Shown here: positions 32,265-42,708 of the stretch, piece by piece
How positions within the stretch are numbered: position 1 is the stretch's first letter
How the letters are laid out: every line of letters starts with the position of its first letter
Source: Setomelanomma holmii
Lineage: Eukaryota > Ascomycota > Dothideomycetes > Pleosporales > Phaeosphaeriaceae
Length of the DNA stretch: 64,000 nt
Direction of reading: 5' to 3'
NCBI GenBank assembly: GCA_010015745.1
Contig: ML978240.1
Coordinates: 62,001 to 126,000, forward strand
Position numbers and translations under genes: made by a program
The notes under the pieces: model-generated
What the model saw: only the letters and a program-made list of their open reading frames with translations
What the model was told of the DNA's origin: nothing
The model's database searches: none

Positions 32265-32865
32265 CTAGATCATTGGGATGTGAGAATATTGTTCAGGTAG
32301 GCTATTGTGCCTGCCTTGCGCTGGTGGCGTTGGCTGTCGGTTCCGCGAGATAATGAACATCAATGCATGCCGTCATTCAGATATCGAGTACCCATTGCCC
32401 AGTACAACGCAATCCTTTGGCCTGGCATACTGTGTAGAATTTTCGCGTCTTAGCCTTGCTACGATCTGCACGTCATTCAGCCTTGTCGAACCGACACTCA
32501 GCCTTGTCAAATCTCATCGTCGCCCCTTTCACCTTGCTCTTGCCCTCCAATTCGTCCTAAAGCTTTTGTACGCAGGACACTTGACTTTCGAACAGGGCCG
32601 CGCATCGGCGCATCAAAACTGAGGCGTACTGTTGTCAAAAGGTACATAAGAGCATTAGTGCTTCAAGCACACATAGGTTGCGCGGACAATGAGGCTGTGG
32701 CTTGCAGATCCTCGACGCAAGTTCATCTTGGCATTTGAGTTGTGTGATATATATAGACTAAAGTCGCAGCCTTCGCGCTCGCCTCCCCAGTGCTCATGCC
32801 GCTTTCGTGAACACCTCATCGACTTCTTTGTCGTTCCTCGCCAGCGTAGATTACAGAACTGAACA
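32265..32865. other. Intergenic with TATA-like box
   Basis: 601 bases. GATATATATAG at 32746-32756 lies ~110 bp upstream of the next ATG and is a plausible TATA element. No gene seen. Confidence 0.5.
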
Positions 32866-34434
32866 ATGATAAAGGCAATCCTGGGATTATCTTTCTGGTC
32901 CAATGCCAGACTTCAAGGTGTATTCAAGAGGGTCGTGGTGAAAGACTGGCTTATGGAGGTCTGGAACATGAAGAATCATAAGCTAATGGACCGCTTGAAC
33001 ATGTCAGTGAATTTAACTTCAGGGATACCGGCGAAATCGCATCCGTGTTCGAAGCGATTGACTTCCTCAACAAAACTCAGGCGGTCGAAGAGACAATCGG
33101 TATCAACTTCGTTAGCATTGCGGTGAAAAAAGAGCTGTTCTTCCCCAGCCGATCAGCCGACCAGCACTTCATGGGTCTTGGGGAGTTGGTCCCTTGGGGG
33201 ATTAGTCAGGCATCATGGACAGGTCGCCTTCCCATATCCGAAGACGGGAGGAGGATCCTGTTCGAGACACCTTGGGATGATCGACCTTATCTCTACGTGT
33301 CTTAATTAAACCCGACTTCATAAAGGCCGACCAGCCTTGGCGAGGAACCCTTGTCTACGAATTGGACGACTTCAGGTTGGATCAGTTCTGGCTTGACGAC
33401 TACAAAGCCTTGCGAAGAAAAGCAGCTTTCGAAGCACGTAAACCCGAGGGCGAGGACGCCAGATCGTTCGATGCCGCGCCGTTGTCGGCCAACTGGCTCA
33501 CGCTCAGGTATCTTGGATGGATAGGAAACAAAGCAAGGCCTATCAGAGATGGAATCGGGCTCATCAGTGATGAGATTGAGAGCAAGGATCAATTGAGTGC
33601 TAGCACGCGTGACTTGAACAAATGGGGCAACGAGCTTCGAAGATCGCAGCTCGGACAGCATCTTCGATTCGGGAAGGACGCAGTGGACTGGGGCATACAA
33701 ATCATGACGAGCGCAGACTACGGCGTCGGGGCTCAAGACCTTTTGCATGCAAGTTTGGATGCGAACAGTTCAATCCAAGTCGCTTGCTAAACAGGATCGC
33801 TGAAGTGCGCGATCAAATCGCAGACATCAACATTCAGCGCCAGCAGGAGCGGGAAGAGCAGCGACAGATCCAAGCTGATGAGCGGTAGCGAGCTGAACCC
33901 AGGAGATAGGAAGCTGAAGATGCGAGACAAATCGCTGAATATGCACGAAACAAAAAATTCAGGTTGCTGCAAGAAAAGAGGGAACAGGAGCGTCAAGACC
34001 TAGAAACAAAGCGTCAAGATCTAGAAACAAAGCGTCAAGACCTAGAAACAAAGCGTCAAGAAATGGAAACAAAGTATCAGGACATACAGCAAGCGCAGCG
34101 AGAAAAGGAAGCAGAACTCCAAGACATCAGGGACAAGATCATGCTTGACACTCGACACGACAGCCGAACTATGCGCGGCATCGCGTGGGTCACAATCGCT
34201 TTCATACCGGCAACATTCGTGTCCTCGTTCTTTGGCATGAACTTCTTCAATGGGATCGCTGGCAAAGTTCCGTTCGATCAAGCGAGCTGGAACGTCTGGC
34301 TATTCTTCGTCATTGCCGTGTCTATAAGCGTGGTCGTGCTGTCAGTTTTCTGGTGGTGGGACGTGAAGGGCAGGAATGAAGACGAGAAGCAACTGGCGGA
34401 TGAGCGTGAAGAACGAGAAGGGAAACAAGGCTGA
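32866..34434 (+). CDS. CorA-like Mg2+ transporter family protein
   Basis: Coding sequence lies in several frames that can be joined as five exons: 32866-32917, 32983-33296, 33335-33724, 33769-33884, 33963-34434 (447 residues). The third joint (33297-33334) needs an unusually short 38-nt intron and may instead be a frameshift. The N-terminal part (TGEIASVFEAIDFLNKTQ; LFETPWDDRPYLY; FDAAPLSANWLTLRYLGWIG) is a soluble domain; a long coiled coil with a fourfold RQDLETK-type repeat follows. The C-terminus has the CorA membrane pair: AWVTIAFIPATFVSSFFGMN, with the GMN signature at the end of helix 1, then WNVWLFFVIAVSISVVVLSV. CorA channels admit Mg2+; fungal relatives often have unknown roles. 33886-33888 and 33907-33909 would be in-frame TAG codons if the 78-nt segment is not spliced. 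A decaying gene is a fair alternative. Confidence 0.6.
33991..34074 (+). repeat. 21-bp tandem repeat, 4 copies
   Basis: Unit CGTCAAGACCTAGAAACAAAG repeats four times head to tail; copies 1 and 3 are identical, copy 2 differs at one base and copy 4 at three. It encodes RQDLETK per unit, exactly one coiled-coil heptad, inside the CorA-like gene. Confidence 0.9.
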
Positions 34435-36340
34435 CTTGTTCTCCTTGCATATGGCCAGCGTCCATGTCCACGATTGTTTCTTTGCTTGGTGGACGGTTGC
34501 GCGGAGAGTGCTCATCCTGGCTGGGCCAAGATCGTTAACCTCACCTACATGTGACAAGGATTCCTGATGCTACTCCGAATCACCTTACAACGAGATTCAA
34601 TATACAATAGATCGTAATTTTTCTCGCTAAACTTCTTTGCCAATGATTGCAGACCAATGATGGTGTGTGGATCCTCAACTCGGCGGTTGCCGAGATCCCA
34701 AGATGACGTCGTGCCGTCGCATCGTGTCTGACTGAACACGGCACTCGACCGAGATGAGACTCTCCACATTTCCCAGCCTTTGCGTCTTTGAGCAACCCGA
34801 ATTTGTCCAGACCCAGAGAGACCAAAAGATCGGCACTCTAGCATCGTGCTTGTTCTGCTTCGTCGTTTTCTCGTGTTGATCAGGCACAGAAATTTCCAGC
34901 ACGACGGTTCACGGAGCATGTCGTGGTGCTTCCGTAGGCGCGTGGGGGATGGGCCGTTGCCGCGCCGGCAGGGAAATGCCAATCGTTGGAAGCTAGCTTG
35001 GAACACATCAACGTTCTAAGGAGGCATCCATGATCGATCGATCATCGGACAGCCGTCAGAGTGGTGCACATAGCACGACTGTCATTCAAAAGCAGTTGTA
35101 TGAAGCCCATGATTATGCTGTGCTCTGCGAGTCGAGCGTCGTCTGCGTCGTTGACGTGTTCGATGGCTTCCCGGATGACCTGTCGTCTCTCGTGGGCTCG
35201 GATGTGGAAGTTGTGCAACTGTGGCATGCATTGGGCATTCACGGGCTTTTGCATGGCTTGTTTCATATTGGCGAACGTTGAAGTTTTGCTGCTTCTCCTG
35301 TCGTGCCTTGCAGGAGGCTTGCCCATTGGTATCGTGATCGAGGACCTTCAATGATTGCTATGCAACTTTGTCAGTATGGCAGGTGCCAATGCTGGCGTCA
35401 TGGCCGGAGCTGGAGCTCGCGCGACATTCAATGATCTGGGATGCGTCACGTTTCGCTGCTTCGAACTACACATGCTCAATGTTGTGAATGTCAAAGAACG
35501 CGAGGCCTGAGTGACAGAGCAGATGCTGTGTTGTGGACGAGTTTTGCCGTGGGGTTGTGGTGGGGAAGGCATGTGAAATTTGGGAAAGAGCCGCATACCC
35601 ACTGGGACGCAGCGACCAGAACAGGCTTGAAGAGAAACAAAACACGTCGTGGTGCATCTACGCATTGTCCCGTCATTGCTCGATTGGTAGGCTGTAGAAT
35701 CCCATATTGTAATCACCAGACTCGACTCGTGGTCGCAATGCCTTCGAGGGATAGCAACGTGCGAAACATGTGGGTTTCGTGGAGGCGCTCCAGCCATGGT
35801 CGAATAGAAACTTGTATCAAGGCAGCGCCAAAGTTGACGATGATTCGCTGCGCCGAGGTGTCAAACGCAGACGGTGCATAAGTCGTCGAGCTACAGCGGA
35901 ATCTACCTATGCGCAAGGCGCATCTAGCTAACGGCGTAACGTGCTTGTGATGTGGATAACATCCTCATGACGACCTGTGTTGTTGAAATTAAGGAGACCA
36001 AGCGCATAGGCTGAAACATTTTTTCCTGCATCCTTGCTATGAGCGAGATGAAGGTCGTCGAGATCCGGTAGAGTGCACGACGAGTGTCCGTGCTGCCAAG
36101 ATGGGTTCTTCTGCTGCCAATGCTATGCGATCATCATTCTTAACTCGCAATAATCGCAATTCGTTATCTTCCTTCTCTCGTTCGGCTAATCCTCTTGTCT
36201 GGTCCACCTGCAGCGTTCGTTGCAAACGTTGATGCACCGTTGTAATCGCCGTGCCCCCTCACCTGCAGCTCCAACGTTAGCTAGCCGGACGTGCAACCTG
36301 GGAACGAGTGGCTGTGGGACTCCGCCCGCTGTATACCGCT
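34435..36340. other. 1.9-kb gene-poor stretch
   Basis: Long region upstream of STE20. A minus-strand frame at 35042-35326 encodes a helical, hydrophilic peptide (FANMKQAMQKPVNAQCMPQL), but without introns, start support or known family. The last ~350 bp probably hold the STE20 promoter and 5' leader. Confidence 0.45.
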
Positions 36341-39099
36341 ATGGAAGAGCAGCGAGCTGCACGGCGCCTGAAAAAGGGACCTCCCCCAGTGGCCTACCTC
36401 AATAACCCAAAAGGCAGCAATCTGTTAAGACGGTCGCCCTCCGCACCGGGTCGTCCCTTCTCCAACCAGAGTCTTGGCGCTCAGCCAACTTCCTCCGCTA
36501 CCACACAAAGCTCACTCCGCCGCTCACCCTCCCTCCTCGCCCCGGTCAACGAGCAACACACGGCGAACTCGAGCTATCAGCACTCGGCATCCGCCTTTGC
36601 CCTGCCGCCAGCATCGGTCGGCGCGCCCTTCACAGCTACCTCGGTCGAGGAAGCGCTCGCCAACAATCCCAGTGGGCCACGTCGACCAGCTGGCCCGCAG
36701 CACGCATACACGGCAGACCAGCCCGCGAATTTCAGATCCCCGAAGCTACGCCAGTCGTCGTCCTTCACTGCGCTTGCTCGCACCAAGATGGACACCCCGC
36801 CATCGGGCACCAAAAGCCCGCGCAGCAACACCAACCGCTACAGCGATGAGACGGGCGACGCTACCAAGAAGCGCCACTCGGGGGGAGCGAAGAAGAAGGG
36901 CACCTTCTCTTCGTTTATGAGCAATCTCGTGAGCTCGCCGCGACGGCCGACCATATCGACGCCCACCAATCCCATGCACGTCACCCACGTCAGCATCGAC
37001 AACGAGACAGGCGAGTACACGGTACGTGGCAAGCTGGCACTGCAAGCACATTGCATTTCCTCTGCAGACGCGTGCTGTTCGCCGTGCATCTCATCTCGCG
37101 CTTACCCCGCCCTGACATTTGGTCCGCTCCCTCGCTAACAGTGTTTAGGGCCTACCCAAGGAATGGCAGCGCATGTTGACCAGCAATGGCATCACGGAGC
37201 AGGAGCAAAAACAAAATCCCCAGGCTGCCGTAGACGTCGTGAATTTCTACAAGGACAACGCGGAGAAGGGCGAGGACGAAGCTGTGTGGGATAAGATGGG
37301 CGCAGTCCACCCCCAGAGCTACGGATACCAGGCAAACCTCGCACCGACCTACGGCGCCGTACAGCCTCTCCTGAGTCCTCCACAAAGCCCCCGCTTCCCG
37401 CGAAATGGTGGAGACAGCTTCGAAAACCCTCGCGCGCCTCCTCCGATTCCACGCAGCCACACCTCGCCAGTACCCAACTCGCCGCAAACTAACGGCTCAT
37501 CGCTCGTGCCAAATCGACCAGCACCACGGCCTCCGGGCGCCTCTCAAGGCTCGACGAACGTCGTGCCCAGTCGGCAAGCACCTCCTGTGCCGAGTGCGAT
37601 TGTGACGCAGCAGCCTCCTTATCGACAGGAGAATGAATACCCTCAGGTCGCATATGTGCCTCCAACCATCACAGACAGCCCCGTCGGGACCTCCTCAGCT
37701 CCCCGAAGTCGGGCGAACACCACTGGCGGGACCCCTCCGCGCTTCGGGTCTCCCGCTAGCGCAACTGCGAATTCGCCGGCGCAGCAATACCAGATGCAAC
37801 AACAACAGGCTGTTCATGCTGCACAACAGGCTATGGCTGCTAAACAGCCGCCAGCACTTGGTAGAAGTGTCAGCGCAAGGACACCACAACCGGCTCACCT
37901 CACGCCTTCCATTTCTGCACCATCGCAACCTTCACCACAACAGCAATTCGCTCAGCAGTCCGATCCCCAGAATATTCCACTCCCATCGCAGCAAGCTCGT
38001 GTGGGCCCAGCACCTCGGCCTCGACAACGGCCCCGTCAGAGCCAAGGAACCGATATTGTTGCTAAGCTTAACGCCATCTGCACCAATGCGGACCCGACTC
38101 TGAAATACAAACAATTCAACAAGATTGGTCAGGGTGCGTCTGGTGGCGTCTACACAGCCTACGAAGTTGGCACGAACAAATGTGTGGCTATCAAGCAGAT
38201 GAATCTGGAACAGCAACCAAAGAAGGATCTGATCATCAACGAGATTCTCGTCATGAAAGACAGCAAACATAAGAACATTGTCAATTTTATGGACAGCTTT
38301 CTGGTCAGGGGCGATTTGTGGGTCGTAATGGAGTATATGGAGGGCGGCAGCTTGACAGATGTCGTCACCTTCAACATCATGTCTGAGGGTCAAATCGCTG
38401 CAGTGTGCAGAGAAGTGAGTCCGCGAATGCAGCCTTTTGGATAATCTACTGACATTATAGACTCTGCACGGCCTTCAGCATTTACACTCGAAGGGTGTTA
38501 TTCATCGGGACATCAAATCGGACAATATCTTGCTTTCACTAGAAGGCAACATCAAGCTTAGTTAGTTGGCAACAATTTCCCATGTAGCATCTCTAACAAT
38601 TTTGACAGCGGATTTCGGTTTCTGCGCGCAGATTAACGAGAACCACAACAAACGAACGACCATGGTTGGCACGCCGTACTGGATGGCACCTGAGGTCGTA
38701 ACCAGAAAGGAGTACGGCCGCAAAGTTGACATCTGGTCTTTAGGCATCATGGCCATCGAGATGATTGAGGGCGAGCCACCTTACCTGAATGAAAGCCCCC
38801 TACGTGCGTTGTGGCTAATCGCAACTAACGGGACACCCACCATCAAGGAGGAGCATTCTTTATCGCAGATGTTCCGCGATTTTCTAGGCTTCTCGCTCAA
38901 AGTGGATCCGGACAAGCGGGCCAGTGCTCATGATCTCCTTGTGGTAAGTCGCTACATGCTCGAAAAACTCAATTCAATGCTAACAGCTTTAAAGCATCCT
39001 TTCATCAACACTGCCGAGCCCTTGAATACACTGGCGCCACTCGTCCTTTCAGCGAGGAAAGCAAGAGCAGAGGAACGGCGCAAGAAGGGTGGTGTGTAG
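36341..39099 (+). CDS. STE20: PAK/STE20 family Ser/Thr kinase
   Basis: Five exons: 36341-37021, 37149-38414, 38461-38560, 38609-38943, 38995-39099; introns of 127, 46, 48 and 51 nt, all GT..AG. Product 828 residues. The CRIB/p21-binding domain spans the first intron: ISTPTNPMHVTHVSIDNETG joined to GLPKEWQRML. A Pro/Gln-rich disordered linker follows. The kinase domain runs from ~546 to 805: GQGASGGVYTAYEVGTNKCV (Gly loop), AIKQMNL (catalytic Lys), HRDIKSDN (catalytic loop), DFGFCAQ, activation segment TTMVGTPYWMAPEVV with the phospho-Thr, and LGIMAIEMIEGEPPYLNESP. Likeness around the Gly loop and the short ending favour Ste20 over Cla4, and no PH domain is seen. Cdc42-GTP binding at the CRIB relieves autoinhibition; targets are the MAPK cascade (Ste11) and polarity factors. 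Confidence 0.9.
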
Positions 39100-40632
39100 A
39101 TTTTCGTTCCTGTCTTGTTTTTGGGATGTCTCTCATCGTAAAAACACAGGATTGAGCAAGACGCAAAACGCCGGCTGCGACTCGATGAACCCATCCACAG
39201 AGTCGTTTGCTGAGTGGTATTGCAAGACAGAAGGATAGGCAACGCCCGGCTCCACGCGGGAAGATTTCCTTGTGTGGACTTTCTGAGTACCCCGATCTCT
39301 GGACTGGATCCTTTGCCTAGTCCGTCACCACACTGGCATGTGCCCGACATGCCTTGCACTTCGGATGCAAAGTGGCGGCTGGATGATTTGGCCACAATGT
39401 TTATTCCGGCGGTCATTATTCCCTTTGGACGAGGTCGTGTAACTCTCCATTTGAGCGACGACTGTGCTGAAACTGAGCGCGCCCTTCGATACCAAACACG
39501 GTAGCTTTTACTGTTTCTTCTAGGGCTGGCGTATGTACCGAAGACCCTCAACAAGAAGGCTATGACTTGAGATATTATGGCTTAGATTTCCTCTCTGAGC
39601 TGGCATATGTTGCTTTTGGAAAGGAACAAGTTCGCTCGAACGTTCTCTTCGATTCTGGTTACTATTTGATATGAGCAAGGATTTACGGAAGTCAACGGCA
39701 TAGCGGCATACAGAAAAGTCGAGTCGAATTATACCTCCATTTCCAACTGTCCTCACGATCTCTGGAGTACTACGAGATACTCTTGTGCAGGTATGGCGCG
39801 GCCGACATGAACTTGGTGTGGTCCGAAACGAACAATGCACGACACTCTGTCAAGACCCATAAGCGTTAATGATCCGCCACACCGTTAGATCGACGTCCAG
39901 ATCGACGTTGAGGGTTACATGCAGTACACTGTACAGTACAGTGCACATAGAGGTGTGGCGCTGGCGGAGTTTACCCCGTCTAGGTTTGTGGCTTCGGTGG
40001 TATTTCGTTGATCATCATGAATAAAACTCTCTTATGCAGGGAACAAGTCGCCATCGACTGTCGAAACTATCTTCGTGTTTCAGATTTGCTGTCAAGGCGC
40101 TGCTCGAGCCTGATCTTGCATCCAGCATCTTTTTGCAATAAGAGAGACATGATGATGTCGCAAACTGGGCTGACAGTAGCTATGCCGACGAAGTGACTAT
40201 GAAGCCATGGTGGTAGGAGTACACGAGATGCGCATCGAGGAAGCGTGCCATTGCACTCGCATGTAGCTCATAGAATGCGCTCATGCAAAGGTCGTGTTAT
40301 GGTGCCCGCACCTTTGTGCACGGACCTCGTCTGCAACTCCTCTCCCTCGTTCTCTCCCTCCTCAAGCTCGACCTGACATCTTGCTATACCATCACACCCG
40401 GAGCGACATCCTCACACCGCTCTACTTCATCAGCACTGACGAAAGAATACATCAGACCCTGCCTTCACATGGAGTACAAGATGAGTCTAGCAATGGCCAC
40501 ATGAGGTCGCATGCCCTAAACCTTCCAGTGATACCCTCACACCTCAGTCACTACCGTCAGCGCAAACGTCTATCAGATGCGGCTTCCCCCGATTGAGTAC
40601 CTCGCCACCTGGGGCCCTTTCTATAACGTACC
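39100..40632. other. 1.5-kb gene-poor stretch
   Basis: No gene supported. Contains a direct repeat of AGATCGACGT at about 39887-39912 and a near-palindrome around 39919-39948 (CAGTACACTGTACAGTACAGTG). Function unknown. Confidence 0.45.
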
Positions 40633-42164
40633 ATGAGTTCGTTTGAACGCTTGCTGCTCCGGATGATCGACCTACACGTCACATCTTGTGACCGACATTT
40701 AATCCAAGCTCCACAGCTCCAGGATTCTCTTGAAACGCAGAGACAGGTGCTAGTAGATTCACCTCCTAAGCCTCCGTGGACAGCTGGCTCAGGCTATTCT
40801 TCTGACACCAGTGTCACTCTATCTTAGTCAATCTGGGTCGTCAGGTCCAGCCTCGTCAACTGCTCCCAAGCCGCATTTCGGGCCGCCAAGAAGTGACAGT
40901 ATGGCTTGGAGGCCATACACCAGGGACCAGGAAGCAAAGTAAATCGGTTACCATCGTCGATATCTGCATGTTTCAGTAGTACCTAAAGGTCCCATCCACA
41001 GCAATACCTGGCCGATCCAAAAACGCTATCCCGTCGACGACAAACAAGCTTTATCCTAAGCAAGCTCCTAAGTAAATCCGAGAAAATATCCATTGACGTA
41101 TATTTTGAGACCGCCGACGCACGCGCTGACTTTCGAGAACTTGCCGAGCTGGAAGTAAACAGACCACCACCGTTACCGATGCGCAGTTAGTGACGAACCC
41201 TTCATGCTATTGGTAACAAGCGTAAAACACCAAACGCTGAGCCAATGTATTCTCAAGCTCGACAGCTTGTAGAGCTTGAAGCAGAGCTACCACCAGTACT
41301 GCCGTTGCGCAGTTCGAGAAGAAGCCAACAGTTCCTGAACAGTTCCTGAACAGTTCCCGAGCAACCTCGTCCGCAGGTTACGTCTCGCATGAGTTTCGAC
41401 AGCTCGCTGAACTTGAGGCTGACTATCCACCAACATCGCCGGTGCACCATGGAAGAAGAAGCCTGCCGCCGGTTTGCAGGCGCTCGACCGCAGAGACTGT
41501 AGAAGTGAAGAGACGGTCCGCAAGTGTATCACTCGAGATTGAAAGCCTTGTTATCACAGGCTCATCAATGTGAAGCGTCTTCTGTGACATTGCCACGTCA
41601 ACCCCCGCAACGAAGCCAGATACACGGCCTGCACCTGCTCAACTACCATCTTTGGGCCCAGTCCAACCAGTATCAACAGCAGTGAAACCCAGTGAGAAGG
41701 AAACCTCATGGCCACTGCAGCAACTGAAGGTGTGCAAAAGACCCGGTGACTTGAATCTCGGACTCGACGCGGCCAAGGGATTCAAGCGCTGGTTGCGCAT
41801 CTACACGCACAACTCGCCTCCGCCTATGCCATTGGTGGCTCTGAAGACGAGGCCCATACAAGACGGCGTCCCACCCTCCTCGAAGGGTGAGCGACAACAT
41901 TCCACCAAGCAGCGTCTAGTCGCGCCTTGTTCCGCACCCGCCACGCCCAGGCTACTGGACAGCCCCGATGGTACTGATTCCATGCCGATTACACCTCCCA
42001 CCCGCAAACCAAGTCAGATCTCGCACCTGGTGGCCAAGTTTGAGCAGGGTTCAAGTCCTGAGGTTCAGCACAAACAACGTGTTATGAACAGCTCCTCTGG
42101 CGCTCGTCGTATATCGTGGCACGGCTCACATGCCAAGCATGCGGCCCACGACGTGATGAGCTAG
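40633..42164 (+). CDS. Putative repeat-containing protein, exons uncertain
   Basis: Several coding-like blocks in changing frames. A start MSSFERLLLRMIDLHVTSCD at 40633 runs into a TAG near 40825; a shifted frame then reads SGSSGPASSTAPKPHFGPP and can be spliced (GTAAAT..CTAAAG) into a charged block. Three diverged copies of a motif follow near 41130, 41260 and 41400: FRELAELEVNRPPPLPMRS, RQLVELEAELPPVLPLRS, FRQLAELEADYPPTSPV. The last frame continues, apart from one TGA near 41573 that could fall in an intron, to 42164 with SHLVAKFEQGSSPEV. Either a multi-exon gene with weak splice sites or a decayed one. No known family. Confidence 0.35.
41328..41360 (+). repeat. 11-bp tandem repeat, 3 copies
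   Basis: ACAGTTCCTGA repeats three times, the last copy with one change. 11 is not a multiple of three, so copy-number change shifts the frame of the overlapping putative gene. Confidence 0.85.
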
Positions 42165-42708
42165 TCATGCTGTACTCTTTAAGAAGCTCTTGTGATTGCG
42201 CTGCATAGAGTTCGCCGAACCTCACTTTCTTTCTCTTACTTACTTTAGAACAACATTTAATAGAACAGCAAGCAGCACGGAAATTATGGCCTAGGTAATT
42301 TGAACAGAGCAAGCTAGATCCACTCTCTGCCTTCTTAACGTTTGTTATGTAATGCTTTGACAGACATCCTCCCAGATCAAGAACAAGTTTTGTGGTGAAT
42401 TGTGGGCTCAGCCTTGCGCGACCACAGATGGTACGAAGTCGGTTGTGGCGGTGCCGTTCGCGCACGCGCCCACCCGCCGTGGCGGCTTCGTCATCCCACT
42501 AACGGCAGCAGCTCCCAAGCCGCAGTTGCATACGACGCAATCTCCACTATTCCTGCCTTCACTCTTGACCAAGCGACGATCTACAGCCTCACCTGAAGCT
42601 CTGAAAGTCATTCGACTTCTCCCGTTGCGACGATAACTCACGCCTCGCCCTCAACTCGCCTCCGCAACCTCGAAGCATCCCTCACAGAAGCTTGGCCAGG
42701 CAGACAGC
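42165..42708. other. Intergenic, HSE1 promoter
   Basis: 544 bases. Frames of 64-78 codons at 42400-42636 are overlapping on both strands and look like GC-rich promoter/leader rather than genes. Confidence 0.5.

Noticed and set aside
35042..35354. Helical frames on both strands near 35.1-35.3 kb
   Set aside because: Both strands are open, no start or splice support, no family recognised; kept only as a note.
39919..39948. Near-palindrome CAGTACACTGTACAGTACAGTG
   Set aside because: Imperfect, with no poly-U tract, gene end or repeat family next to it; likely chance or a minor hairpin.
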